Shown: positions 24,585-33,078 of the stretch, piece by piece | Layout of the letters: each line of letters starts with the position of its first letter | How positions within the stretch are numbered: position 1 is the stretch's first letter | NCBI GenBank assembly: GCA_020846655.1 | Contig: JADLDL010000225.1 | Location: 1 to 40,443, forward strand | Reading direction: 5' to 3' | Length of the DNA: 40,443 bases | Source: Saprospiraceae bacterium | GTDB taxonomy: Bacteria; Bacteroidota; Bacteroidia; Chitinophagales; Saprospiraceae | The notes under the pieces: model-generated | Told to the model about the DNA's origin: nothing | The model's input: the letters and a program-made list of their open reading frames with translations, nothing else | The model's database searches: none | Program-made: the position numbers and the translations under genes

Positions 24585-27500
24585 TTACTGCACCACCAAC
24601 TTCCGAACGCCGGTGCCTTCGGCATTTTCCAGCACTACGGTATACAGGCCTCTCGGCAAATCAGACAACTGCACCAGAGCGGTTACCTGCCCGGCGGGCA
24701 GCGCCTGGCTGTGTGTCAGGCGGCCCGATGCGTCGAACAGGCGCACCCGCGTATCCGACGACAGGGGCTCCGGGAAAGCCAGTCGGATGCTCTCGCTCGC
24801 CGGGTTGGGCGACAAGGAGAAGTCGATCGAGCGGCTGGCTTCCTGGCTGCTAACCGGGAACGGCTGGATGGTGAAACAATCTTTGATCAGACCACCTTCG
24901 CCGTCGGTCACCGTAAAGCAAAATTCGTCGGAAGGCGTTTGGTTGCCGTAGTCAAAATAGCGAAGACCGTTGTTGTTCAAATCCGCTTGGGTGAACTGCG
25001 CGCCGACGCTCATCGCCCCGGTCCAGAACAGTTGCAACTGCCCGTGCTTCGGCGTGGTGAGCAGGGTGTACACCAATTGTTCATCGGTGTTGTTGGCATC
25101 GATGGTTTTCAATAAATCGATAGTGACGGCCTTGTTGGTACCGGGAGGTATTTGCATGACCTTATTGTTCACCAGCACCGGCGGGTTGAGGGCCGTGCTG
25201 GAGCACAATTCCAGCGCAAATCCGCTGATCGAACCACCGGAGCCGATGGTATTGTCTTTGACGCGCAGGAGCCAGTCGCCGCCGGCGTTTTGGTTGTTGA
25301 TGGCGCTGAGCAGTTCCGTCGGCTTGTAGGTGGTACCGTTGGTCGCCGGTGGGCATCCGAGTTGGTTGGTTTTGCTGTCGTCAAAACCAAAGTTGAAATT
25401 GAAGGTACCCGGGCATTTGTCTTTGAACAACAGCACATCCGTGCCAGTCGGACTAATCAGGTGCATTTCCAGGTCTTTGAAAAACGCGTGGTTGCCCTGC
25501 ACTTTGGTAATGTTCACATCGCTCACCTTGCCACCGGCCGGAATGGTGATTTTGGCCTCGACGGTGGCGACGGCGTTGGACGAAATATTTTTCGGCACAT
25601 CCGCCGATTCAAAAACCTGGCACACATCGACCAGTACGCCAAAGGCAAAAGGTCCGAGCCAGTCGCCGTTGCCACACTCGTTGGCGGGCCGGAAGCGCCA
25701 GTACAAAATCTGTCCTTTATCGAGGAGGATGGGCACTTTGAAACTGTCGGCCGCAATATCGGCTTTGGAGGCCACCAGGGTGCCTGCGGCAAAGGAGGGG
25801 CTGGTCGCCACCTGCACTTCGTACGTGTTGGCATTGGCTACGCCATTCCAGCGCAGCACTGGAGAGCGGTCCTGGCCGCTTTCGCCATCCAGCGGCGCTT
25901 TCAGCGACAGGCCGCTTAAATCATTGTAGTACACGGCTACCGTTTGGTGGATCGTATCGGCCTGGCTGCCGGCAACGCCAATAATTTGGAAACTAAAATT
26001 GCCTTCGGGCTGGCTATCGGGCACATTGAGGCTGAGCACGGCGTCCGAGCCGGGGTTTACCGGGTTGGGGCTGATGCTGGCCGTCACGCCGGCGGGCAGG
26101 CCCTGGGTGCTGAACGTTATGGCCTGGCTAAAGCCGAGGGATGCATGGGTGCTGATGACCGTGGAATAATTGCCGGGCAGGCAAAGCGTATCGTACAGCC
26201 GGGTCGGGCAGAAGGTAACATCAGCCACCGTGGGTGTTCCGACTTTAAAATTCGCATTGGAAATATCAAAAAACACGTTGTCGGCGGCTTCTACCCGTAC
26301 CCGGGCAGTGTTGCTGCTTATGTTGGGCACTACTACGCAGCAGCTGCCGGTATTGGGTTGGTCGGTAGCGAGGGTGATGGGAAAAGTAAAGCCGCCGTCG
26401 GTGCTCAGGCGGATGTTTACCCGTTTGCAATTGACCGGCGCGATATCGGTATTGGCTACACTCCAGGTCACGATCCGGTTTTCGCCTTGTTCCCAGACGT
26501 CAGTGGCGATGTTGGGCGACGAGACCAAAAAGGGGCCGGCCGATTCGGTGGCTTGCAGTTTGATCTGGTCCCAGGCCTGGCCGCCGCCGCCGGCGTGGTT
26601 GTCGCGCACGGTCACCCGGAACGTCAGTCCCCGGCTGTACGTAGGCAGTACTTCTTGTTTTTCCGTGATGTTGCCAGCGATTGCCGGGATGCGCGGAAAG
26701 GTGCGCGAAGGGCTGGATACGGGCTTAAAGGACCGGAACGAAGGCGCATTGCCGCTGGGCGCACCGAGTACGGTGGTGGGGCCCAGGTCGTATTGCTCCC
26801 AGCAATAGCTCAGCACGTCGCCATCGGCATCGCTGCCTGTGCAGTGCAGTATGAAGGGGGTGCTGATCGGGATAAACAGGTTGTCGGGGTGCGAAATATT
26901 GACTTCCGGCTGGTTGTTGGTGGTGGCAACTGTACCGCCGCAGGTATTGCCTTCGCCTTGCCAGATGAAGTCCTGCACCTGCAAGATACTGGCGATGTGG
27001 TAGTAGGCTTCGTTGTTGCTCTGGATGTTGTTGCCGCCCGAGCAGGAGCCGGCATACGACATAATCGTCGTGCCGCTGCCGGGCTCAAAGGCGGTACCGG
27101 GTACCAGTTGGTCGTCGCTGGGCGGGCAGTTGCTCCAGGTATGGCTACCCGACAACTGGTGGCACATTTCGTGGGCGGCCACGAGATAAAAATATTCAGC
27201 GTTAGGCTGGGGAGCCGAAGAGCAGCCCCGGGCTTTGTTCAGCAGGTTGCAGGCCCGGCCGCTGGCCACACCCACCTGGTCGCCGGTGATGAATTGGGAA
27301 AACACGTGGCCCAGGTCGTAGCTCGTATTGCCCAGGATGGGGTTGATGGCGGCTGGGTTTTGACTCATCCAATCGCCCACGGTGTTGCCCGTGTAGGGGT
27401 CGGTATCCGGATCGGTGAAAATCACGGCATCGTTGTTGGCAATCAGTTCGAGGCGCAAGCCCAGGTCTTTTTCCTGGATGGCCCTTATAAAATCCAGGGC

Positions 27501-28220
27501 GGTGTTGATGGCAGCCAGGGCGAGGGCTTTGGTGCCGCCATGGAAAATCGTGTATTCGCCCCGGGCGGCAATAGCGACCCGGTAGGTTTTCAACTGCACC
27601 AGGCTGTTGCCGCTGCGGTCGAGCACCGGTTGTTGGCCGTGTTGTTCGATGGCGTGGTGGATATCGGCATCATCGGTACCGCAGCGCAGGCCGGCGGCTA
27701 CGATGGGGTCTTGCGGCAAATCTTCGAGCCGGTAGCTCAGGTAGAGCTCCTGTTGGCCGATCTGAAACGGCATCACGCTTTGGAACGAACCATCGGCTTC
27801 CAGCACGAAGGCGTGAAACCCTTTGTCGCCCACGCCGAGGCGGACGGTGGCGCCCGAGCCGTCGGTGGCAGCACCGGCATAGGAGCGGATGCCCGGGTAT
27901 TTGGCGCCCAGTTCAGGCGCCATCAGCGGCGATTCCCAGAGCCGGAACGTACGGGTGACGCCGCCGGCTTGCGGCAACTGGAGCAACAGCGGGGGCTGCC
28001 CATCCGTAAATTCCAGGGGGGCGTTTTTCAGGTAGGCTGCGAGCGAGGCATAGTCCAGTTGGTAGGCATGAAAAGCCTGCGGCAGGTGTTGGGCCGCATC
28101 AGGGCTGGCCAGTATGACCTTTTCTTTGGAAACCGGGGTCCAAAAGGAGGTATTCTGTTGAGCCTGGAGCCGGAGCGAAAAAAGACCCAGCACCAAAAGC
28201 AGGGTGTAGCATTGACGCAT
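24585..28220 (-). CDS. Secreted reprolysin-like metallopeptidase paralog D (type A T9SS)
   Basis: 1211 residues from ATG 28220, with a signal peptide ending RLQAQ at residue 21. The order follows paralogs A-C: propeptide, peptidase about 205-415, Ig/cadherin-like segment (DADGDVLSYCWEQYD), FN3-like about 770-850, P domain about 880-1007, CSPG-like repeat about 1010-1110, type A sorting domain about 1130-1211. The zinc site HEMCHQLSGSH (350-360) keeps all three His and the Glu; the usual Gly between the second and third His is Ser, and a Cys precedes the second His. The Met-turn TTIMSYAG is present. Probably an active secreted peptidase. From the P domain on it is nearly the same as paralog C, pointing to a recent duplication or gene conversion. 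It is separated from A-C by about 6 kb. Confidence 0.87.
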   Translation of the reverse strand: MRQCYTLLLVLGLFSLRLQAQQNTSFWTPVSKEKVILASPDAAQHLPQAFHAYQLDYASLAAYLKNAPLEFTDGQPPLLLQLPQAGGVTRTFRLWESPLMAPELGAKYPGIRSYAGAATDGSGATVRLGVGDKGFHAFVLEADGSFQSVMPFQIGQQELYLSYRLEDLPQDPIVAAGLRCGTDDADIHHAIEQHGQQPVLDRSGNSLVQLKTYRVAIAARGEYTIFHGGTKALALAAINTALDFIRAIQEKDLGLRLELIANNDAVIFTDPDTDPYTGNTVGDWMSQNPAAINPILGNTSYDLGHVFSQFITGDQVGVASGRACNLLNKARGCSSAPQPNAEYFYLVAAHEMCHQLSGSHTWSNCPPSDDQLVPGTAFEPGSGTTIMSYAGSCSGGNNIQSNNEAYYHIASILQVQDFIWQGEGNTCGGTVATTNNQPEVNISHPDNLFIPISTPFILHCTGSDADGDVLSYCWEQYDLGPTTVLGAPSGNAPSFRSFKPVSSPSRTFPRIPAIAGNITEKQEVLPTYSRGLTFRVTVRDNHAGGGGQAWDQIKLQATESAGPFLVSSPNIATDVWEQGENRIVTWSVANTDIAPVNCKRVNIRLSTDGGFTFPITLATDQPNTGSCCVVVPNISSNTARVRVEAADNVFFDISNANFKVGTPTVADVTFCPTRLYDTLCLPGNYSTVISTHASLGFSQAITFSTQGLPAGVTASISPNPVNPGSDAVLSLNVPDSQPEGNFSFQIIGVAGSQADTIHQTVAVYYNDLSGLSLKAPLDGESGQDRSPVLRWNGVANANTYEVQVATSPSFAAGTLVASKADIAADSFKVPILLDKGQILYWRFRPANECGNGDWLGPFAFGVLVDVCQVFESADVPKNISSNAVATVEAKITIPAGGKVSDVNITKVQGNHAFFKDLEMHLISPTGTDVLLFKDKCPGTFNFNFGFDDSKTNQLGCPPATNGTTYKPTELLSAINNQNAGGDWLLRVKDNTIGSGGSISGFALELCSSTALNPPVLVNNKVMQIPPGTNKAVTIDLLKTIDANNTDEQLVYTLLTTPKHGQLQLFWTGAMSVGAQFTQADLNNNGLRYFDYGNQTPSDEFCFTVTDGEGGLIKDCFTIQPFPVSSQEASRSIDFSLSPNPASESIRLAFPEPLSSDTRVRLFDASGRLTHSQALPAGQVTALVQLSDLPRGLYTVVLENAEGTGVRKLVVQ

Positions 28221-28383
28221 ATTGTATGTCTGGTTGAGTTATGGTATATAAACTACAAAAATCCGTATTTTTTGGCTGTTGCAGGGGCTTTAGTTTTCGC
28301 TTTGCTTGTGGGCGACGTTTGGGAAGGGGAGGCCAACTAATCGGTTCTATGCTTTCCAAGTATTATGCTCATGTAAAATTCCC

Positions 28384-28391
28384 TACCTTTG
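28384..28391 (+). promoter_or_regulatory. -7 promoter element for alaS
   Basis: TACCTTTG, a perfect match to TAnnTTTG, lies 46 bases before the alaS ATG at 28438. It also shows that the longer open frame from 28306 is not the coding start. No -33 TTTG is seen. Confidence 0.5.
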
Positions 28392-28437
28392 CGCCGCTTT
28401 TTTCACACCAAATCCAGCAAAAAGCAGCCATCCAACC

Positions 28438-31074
28438 ATGACTTCCCGCGACATCCGCCGCCAATTCCTCGAATTTTTCGCTTCCAAAGCGCATAAAATT
28501 ATCCCTTCGGCTCCCATCGTAGCCAAGAGCGACCCCACGCTCATGTTCATCAACTCCGGCATGGCCCCGCTCAAGGATTTTTTCCTGGGCAACCAAACGC
28601 CCCCGGCCAAACGCATCGCCGATACCCAAAAATGCCTGCGCGTGACCGGCAAACACAACGACCTGGAAGACGTGGGCCGCGACGGCTACCACCACACCAT
28701 GTTCGAAATGCTGGGCAACTGGTCCTTTGGCGATTATTTCAAAAAAGAAGCCATCGCCTGGTCCTGGGAACTGCTCACCGAAGTGTACAAACTGCCCAAA
28801 GACCGGCTCTATGTGTCCGTGTTCAAAGGCGATGAAAAAGAAAAACTGCCCTTCGACCAGGAGGCCTTCGACGAATGGAAGAAATACATTGCCGAAGACC
28901 GCATCCTCGCCTTCAGCAAAAAAGATAATTTCTGGGAAATGGGCGACCAGGGCCCCTGCGGCCCTTGCTCTGAGATCCACGTCGACCTGCGCCCCGACGC
29001 CGAACGCGCCCTGCGCGACGGCCGAGAGCTCGTCAACAACGACGACCCCAACGTGATCGAAGTCTGGAACAACGTTTTTATGCAGTTCAACCGCCGCGCC
29101 GACGGCTCGCTCGAAGAACTGCCTGCCAAAAGCGTCGACACCGGTATGGGCTTCGAACGCCTCTGCCGCGCCGTCCAAAACGCCGGCTCCAACTACGATA
29201 CCGATCTCTGGAAACCCCTCTTCAGTTTCCTCGAAAATTACTCCGGCATCGCCTACACCGAAACGTACCCGGAGACCCACCCCGACTGGAAAAAAACCGA
29301 CGTGGCCATGCGCGTGGTGGCCGACCACCTGCGCGCCGTGAGCTTCACCATCGCCGACGGCGAGCTGCCCTCCAACACCGGCGCCGGCTACGTCATCCGC
29401 CGCATTTTGCGCCGGGCCGTGCGCTACTACTACTCCTTCCTCGACCTGAAAGAACCCGTGCTCTACCGCATGGCGCCCATCCTCGCCGAGGAATTCAGCG
29501 ATGTGTTCCCCGAACTCAAAGCGCAGATCGACTTCGTGTCCAAAGTGATTCTGGAAGAAGAAAAATCGTTTTTGCGCACGCTGGAAAGCGGCCTGAAACG
29601 AATTGAAGGCATTGACGTTCAAAACAATACCCTCAGCGGCGAGCAAGCCTTCGAACTCTACGATACCTACGGCTTCCCGATCGACCTCACCCGCCTCATC
29701 GCCCGCGAAAAAGGCTGGTCTGTAGACGACGCGGCTTTCGACAAAGCCCTGCTCGAGCAAAAAACGCGCTCCCGCAAAGACGCCGCCAAGGAAGTCGGCG
29801 ACTGGATGGTGCTGCGCGACGAAGCCAACGTCCAGTTTCTGGGCTACGACCAACTCGAACTCCGCGACAGCCACGTGGTCAAATACCGCACCGTGACCCT
29901 CAAAGGGCAGCCGCAATTTCACCTCGTGCTCAACCGCACCCCCTTCTATCCCGAAGGCGGCGGCCAGGTGGGCGATACGGGCTGGCTGGAGTTTAGCGAG
30001 GAAAAAATCCGGGTGCTCGCCACAAAAAAGGAACACGACCTGGTCATCCACATTGTGGACAAACTGCCGGAATACCTCCAGGACCCCACCGTGCACTGCC
30101 ACGTAGACGCCCGCAAACGCCACCTGACCGAGAGCAACCACTCGGCCACCCACTTGCTGCACGCCGCCCTGCGCAAAGTGCTGGGCCACCACGTGCAGCA
30201 AAAAGGCTCGTACCTCGACGACAAAACCCTGCGTTTCGACTTTGCTCATTTCCAAAAAGTGACCGACGAGGAACTGGCCGAAGTGGAACAATTGGTCAAT
30301 GCAAAAATCCGCCAAAACGTAGCCCTCGAAGAGGCCCGCCAACTGCCCATCGAGGAGGCCAAAAAGTCGGGCGCCATGATGTTGTTTGGCGAAAAATACG
30401 GCGAAACGGTGCGCATGATCACCTTCGACCCCGGTTACTCCCGCGAGCTCTGCGGCGGTTGCCACGTGAGCCATACCGGCAAAATCGGCTTCTTTAAAAT
30501 CACCGGCGAAAGCGCCGTGGCCGCCGGCGTGCGCCGCATCGAAGCCGTGACCGCCGAGGCCGCCGCCCACTACGTCAGCGGCATCGAGCGCGAAGTAAGC
30601 GCCATCAAACTGCTGCTCAAATCGAAAGAACCCGCCAAGGCAGTGCACGACTTGCAGGAAGAAAACCGGCGCCTGCAAAAAGAAATTGAACGCCTCGTGC
30701 AGGAACAGGCCAATGGCCTCCGCGACGGCTTGCGCCACAAGGCCGAACAAGTGAACGGCATCCATTTCATCGCCGCGATCCTGCCCCTGAACGACGCCAA
30801 CGCCATCAAAACCCTGGCCTTCGAACTCGAACGCGAGCTCGGCAATGCCGTGCTGGCCTTCGGCTCCGTGAATGCCGACAAACCCATGCTGACCGTCAAA
30901 ATCAGCGACAATCTGGTACAGGAAAAAGGCCTGCACGCCGGCACCATCGTGCGCGAACTGGCCCAGAAATTCCTGAACGGCGGTGGGGGCGGGCAAGCGT
31001 TTTTCGCCACAGCCGGCGGCAGCGATGCCTCCAAACTGAGCGAAGCCGTGGAGGCCGTGCGGGGGTATTTGTAG
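28438..31074 (+). CDS. alaS: Alanyl-tRNA synthetase
   Basis: 878 residues from ATG 28438, where the conserved N-terminus (MTSRDIRRQFLEFF) begins. It charges tRNA-Ala with alanine. The class II catalytic domain shows SAPIVAKSDPTLMFINSGM and KCLRVTGKHNDLEDVGRDG, with motif 2 in HHTMFEMLGNWSFGDYF. The editing domain has the zinc ligands HSATHLLH and CGGCHVSH, which clear mischarged Ser and Gly. A coiled segment (about 735-770) and the C-terminal DHHA1 domain with NGGGGGQAFFATAGG complete the normal bacterial length. A large opposite-strand open frame is a GC-bias shadow. Confidence 0.97.
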   Translation: MTSRDIRRQFLEFFASKAHKIIPSAPIVAKSDPTLMFINSGMAPLKDFFLGNQTPPAKRIADTQKCLRVTGKHNDLEDVGRDGYHHTMFEMLGNWSFGDYFKKEAIAWSWELLTEVYKLPKDRLYVSVFKGDEKEKLPFDQEAFDEWKKYIAEDRILAFSKKDNFWEMGDQGPCGPCSEIHVDLRPDAERALRDGRELVNNDDPNVIEVWNNVFMQFNRRADGSLEELPAKSVDTGMGFERLCRAVQNAGSNYDTDLWKPLFSFLENYSGIAYTETYPETHPDWKKTDVAMRVVADHLRAVSFTIADGELPSNTGAGYVIRRILRRAVRYYYSFLDLKEPVLYRMAPILAEEFSDVFPELKAQIDFVSKVILEEEKSFLRTLESGLKRIEGIDVQNNTLSGEQAFELYDTYGFPIDLTRLIAREKGWSVDDAAFDKALLEQKTRSRKDAAKEVGDWMVLRDEANVQFLGYDQLELRDSHVVKYRTVTLKGQPQFHLVLNRTPFYPEGGGQVGDTGWLEFSEEKIRVLATKKEHDLVIHIVDKLPEYLQDPTVHCHVDARKRHLTESNHSATHLLHAALRKVLGHHVQQKGSYLDDKTLRFDFAHFQKVTDEELAEVEQLVNAKIRQNVALEEARQLPIEEAKKSGAMMLFGEKYGETVRMITFDPGYSRELCGGCHVSHTGKIGFFKITGESAVAAGVRRIEAVTAEAAAHYVSGIEREVSAIKLLLKSKEPAKAVHDLQEENRRLQKEIERLVQEQANGLRDGLRHKAEQVNGIHFIAAILPLNDANAIKTLAFELERELGNAVLAFGSVNADKPMLTVKISDNLVQEKGLHAGTIVRELAQKFLNGGGGGQAFFATAGGSDASKLSEAVEAVRGYL

Positions 31075-31120
31075 AAACCGCAACAGGTTCAGCGAGATAC
31101 ATGTACCAGCCGTCCAATGC

Positions 31121-31151
31121 TTTGCATTGTACGGGAAAGTGGGTATTTTTG
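31121..31151 (+). promoter_or_regulatory. Consensus Bacteroidota promoter of the toxin-antitoxin pair
   Basis: TTTG (31121-31124), exactly 19 bases, then TATTTTTG (31144-31151): a full match to TTTG-N19-21-TAnnTTTG. Transcription would start about 10 bases before ATG 31167, giving a very short leader. Confidence 0.75.
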
Positions 31152-31166
31152 TAAAAAATAGAAACT

Positions 31167-31409
31167 ATGGAAAGCCCCCTTTTAGAACGGATCAGCATCA
31201 ACCCGAACATCTGCTTTGGAAAGCCCTGTATCCGCGGAACCCGGATTTGGGTGTCCTTGGTGTTGGACTTTTTGGCCTCCGAAATGACAATTGAAGAAAT
31301 TTTGGAAGACTATCCGCAATTGAAAAAAGAGGACATTCTCGCCTGCATGGCTTATGGCGCTGCTATGAGTCGTGAAAACTATGTAGACGTTTCATTTACT
31401 GCCGCGTAA
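31167..31409 (+). CDS. DUF433 antitoxin-like protein
   Basis: 80 residues, usual for the family. DUF433 hallmarks are visible: RISINPNICFGKPCIRGTRI, then a helix with SLVLDFLASEMTIEEILEDY and the closing YPQLKKEDILACMAYG. The fold is a helix-turn-helix related to VapB-type antitoxins, so it probably binds its own promoter and neutralises the downstream DUF5615 protein. The stop codon and the next start overlap (TAATG at 31407-31411), giving translational coupling. The lower GC content compared with neighbouring genes suggests horizontal acquisition, as is common for such modules. Confidence 0.88.
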   Translation: MESPLLERISINPNICFGKPCIRGTRIWVSLVLDFLASEMTIEEILEDYPQLKKEDILACMAYGAAMSRENYVDVSFTAA

Positions 31410-31783
31410 TGTACCGCCTGAAATTAGATGAAAATTTTAGCCCCAAAATGTGCGTACATTTTGAAGCGGCAGGGTACAATACCCATTCTGTTGTGGATGA
31501 AAATTTGGGCGGAGCGGACGATTGGGATATTTATAAGGTGATTCAGGCAGAGCAACGTTGTCTGATTACATTTGATTTAGATTTCTGCAATATGCTGCGG
31601 TTCCCCTCCGGCCCAACCAAAGGGATAATTGTTATCCGGCCCAATCGTCCAATCTCCGGTGATTCCATTGAAAAAATCGTTGCACAAATTATTCAGTTGC
31701 TGGCAGAGCGTGACCCTTCAGGCTGTCTTTGGGTACTGGAGCCTGGCAAATTGCGTATTCGAAAGCCACCTAGTGGCTCGTGA
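31409..31783 (+). CDS. DUF5615 PIN-like toxin
   Basis: 124 residues. The N-terminal KLDENFSP and the later TFDLDF match the acidic motifs of DUF5615 (Mut7-C/PIN-like) proteins, where Asp and Glu would bind the metal of an RNase active site. GIIVIRPNR forms the next conserved strand. The pairing with DUF433 is a recurrent predicted type II toxin-antitoxin arrangement. The C-terminal 15 residues are basic and Pro-rich. RNase activity is inferred from the fold, not from the sequence alone. It starts within the stop codon of the antitoxin gene and is AT-rich relative to its surroundings. Confidence 0.85.
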   Translation: MYRLKLDENFSPKMCVHFEAAGYNTHSVVDENLGGADDWDIYKVIQAEQRCLITFDLDFCNMLRFPSGPTKGIIVIRPNRPISGDSIEKIVAQIIQLLAERDPSGCLWVLEPGKLRIRKPPSGS

Positions 31784-31846
31784 GCATGTAAGGAGGCTGG
31801 GACCTGCTTTTGAGATCTCCATCCAAGTACACCAAATCCATTTCCA

Positions 31847-32404
31847 ATGACCCGCCACTGCCTCCTGATCCTCCTGCTGAGCACCTGCGCCCTGCCCCTG
31901 CTCGCCCAACAAAGCCCCTTCGCCCTGGGCCTCGAAGTTCAAGCCTATCCCACCGGCCTGATCCCCGGTATCCGGCTCGACTACCACCTGAACCCCCACC
32001 ACAGCGTCCATGCCCGCGCCGGCTACAACTGGGTGCGCCACGGCGACAACGGCGTGCAGGACGACGAACAAGGCCAGGGCTACGGCGGCACTCTGGGCTA
32101 CCGCTACTTTTTCCGGCCGGAACATGCGCGCTGGTTCGTCGGCGGCCGGGCCGATCTCTGGGGCAACGAACTCGACTGGCAAGACCTGGGTCCCAACGGC
32201 GTGCTGCTCGCTACCGGTACCACCCGGATCACCGTCTTTCAGCCCACCGCAGAGGCCGGCTACCGGTTTTTGCTGGCCGGCGGGCACGTCTACCTGGCGC
32301 CGGCCCTGGCGTTTGGCCTGGAAATCAACGTAAAAACCGAAGGCGAACCCGTCGGAGAAGGCACGATCCTGCTCCTCGGCCTGTCGGCAGGCTGGCAGTT
32401 TTAG
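31847..32404 (+). CDS. Small outer-membrane beta-barrel-like protein, hypothetical
   Basis: 185 residues. Signal peptide 1-20 (ending LLAQ). The rest alternates polar and hydrophobic residues in strands of about 8-10 residues (for example HSVHARAGYNWV, YGGTLGYRYFF, YLAPALAFGLEINV) and ends in Phe (AGWQF), the usual C-terminal signal for BAM-assembled barrels. About eight strands would fit an OmpA/OmpW-like small barrel. No specific family or ligand is recognised. It stands alone between the toxin gene and the nitroreductase. Confidence 0.6.
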   Translation: MTRHCLLILLLSTCALPLLAQQSPFALGLEVQAYPTGLIPGIRLDYHLNPHHSVHARAGYNWVRHGDNGVQDDEQGQGYGGTLGYRYFFRPEHARWFVGGRADLWGNELDWQDLGPNGVLLATGTTRITVFQPTAEAGYRFLLAGGHVYLAPALAFGLEINVKTEGEPVGEGTILLLGLSAGWQF

Positions 32405-32459
32405 TCGCCGGCCAGCGGATCAAAATTGGAGTAACCTTCCAAACACGCCCCGGCCTGCG

Positions 32460-32467
32460 TACTTTTG
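32460..32467 (+). promoter_or_regulatory. -7 promoter element for the nitroreductase operon
   Basis: TACTTTTG, a perfect TAnnTTTG match, lies 18 bases before ATG 32486. It argues that the in-frame TTG at 32465, inside this box, is not the start. Confidence 0.5.
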
Positions 32468-32485
32468 CCGGAAACACAAGCATCT

Positions 32486-33067
32486 ATGTCAGTTTCCCCT
32501 GCCGAAATCGGCGCACTCATTCGCCGGCGGCGATCCGTTTTTCCCAAATTTTACCTTCAGGACAAGCCCATCGACCGCCAAATCATCGAGCAATTGCTCG
32601 AAAACGCCATCTGGGCGCCCACCCACAAACGCACCGAACCCTGGCGCTTCCAGGTGTTCCACTCGCCCGAAAGCATCCAGCAACTGGGCGACTACATGTC
32701 CGAATTTTACCGCCTGAACACGCCTTCGGAGGCTTTTTCAGAAGAAAAAATGATCAAAAGCGGCGAAAACCCGCGCCGCGCCGGCGCAGTGATTGCTCTG
32801 GTGCTCCACCGCGAACTGATCGAAAGCATTCCGGAATTTGAGGAAGTCGCCGCCCTGGCTATGGCCGTTCAAAACATGTGGCTCAGCTGCACGGCCCTCG
32901 GACTGGGCTGCTATTGGAGCACGCCCCGCGCCGCACTCGAAGCCGGCACTTTCCTGGAACTGGCGCCCAACGAGCGCTGCCTGGGACTGTTCTACCTGGC
33001 CTGGCACGAGATGCCCGAGGTAGAGGGCAAACGCGGGCCCCTGGCCGACAAAGTGCGCTGGCGATAA
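32486..33067 (+). CDS. Nitroreductase-family flavoprotein
   Basis: 193 residues from ATG 32486. The family fold is recognisable from the N-terminal RRRRSVFPKFY (FMN phosphate-binding Arg/Ser region), WAPTHKRTEPWRFQVF (the usual APS..N.QPW region, here with THKRTEPW), the central AALAMAVQNMWLSCTALGLGCYWST and the C-terminal LFYLAWHEMPE. It binds FMN and uses NAD(P)H to reduce nitro, quinone or enone compounds; the YdjA/RutE-like short branch is nearest by length. It lies 11 bases before the next gene and probably heads the operon with it. Confidence 0.85.
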   Translation: MSVSPAEIGALIRRRRSVFPKFYLQDKPIDRQIIEQLLENAIWAPTHKRTEPWRFQVFHSPESIQQLGDYMSEFYRLNTPSEAFSEEKMIKSGENPRRAGAVIALVLHRELIESIPEFEEVAALAMAVQNMWLSCTALGLGCYWSTPRAALEAGTFLELAPNERCLGLFYLAWHEMPEVEGKRGPLADKVRWR

Positions 33068-33078
33068 AACAATTACCC

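Noticed and set aside
25944-28340. A 798-codon open frame opposite metallopeptidase D
   Set aside because: Antisense shadow: no start context, no domain, and the composition mirrors the codon bias of the real gene.
28369-31083. A 904-codon open frame opposite alaS
   Set aside because: alaS is certain. The opposite frame has low-complexity Val/Ala/Gly/Phe-rich sequence, typical of the antisense of GC-biased codons.
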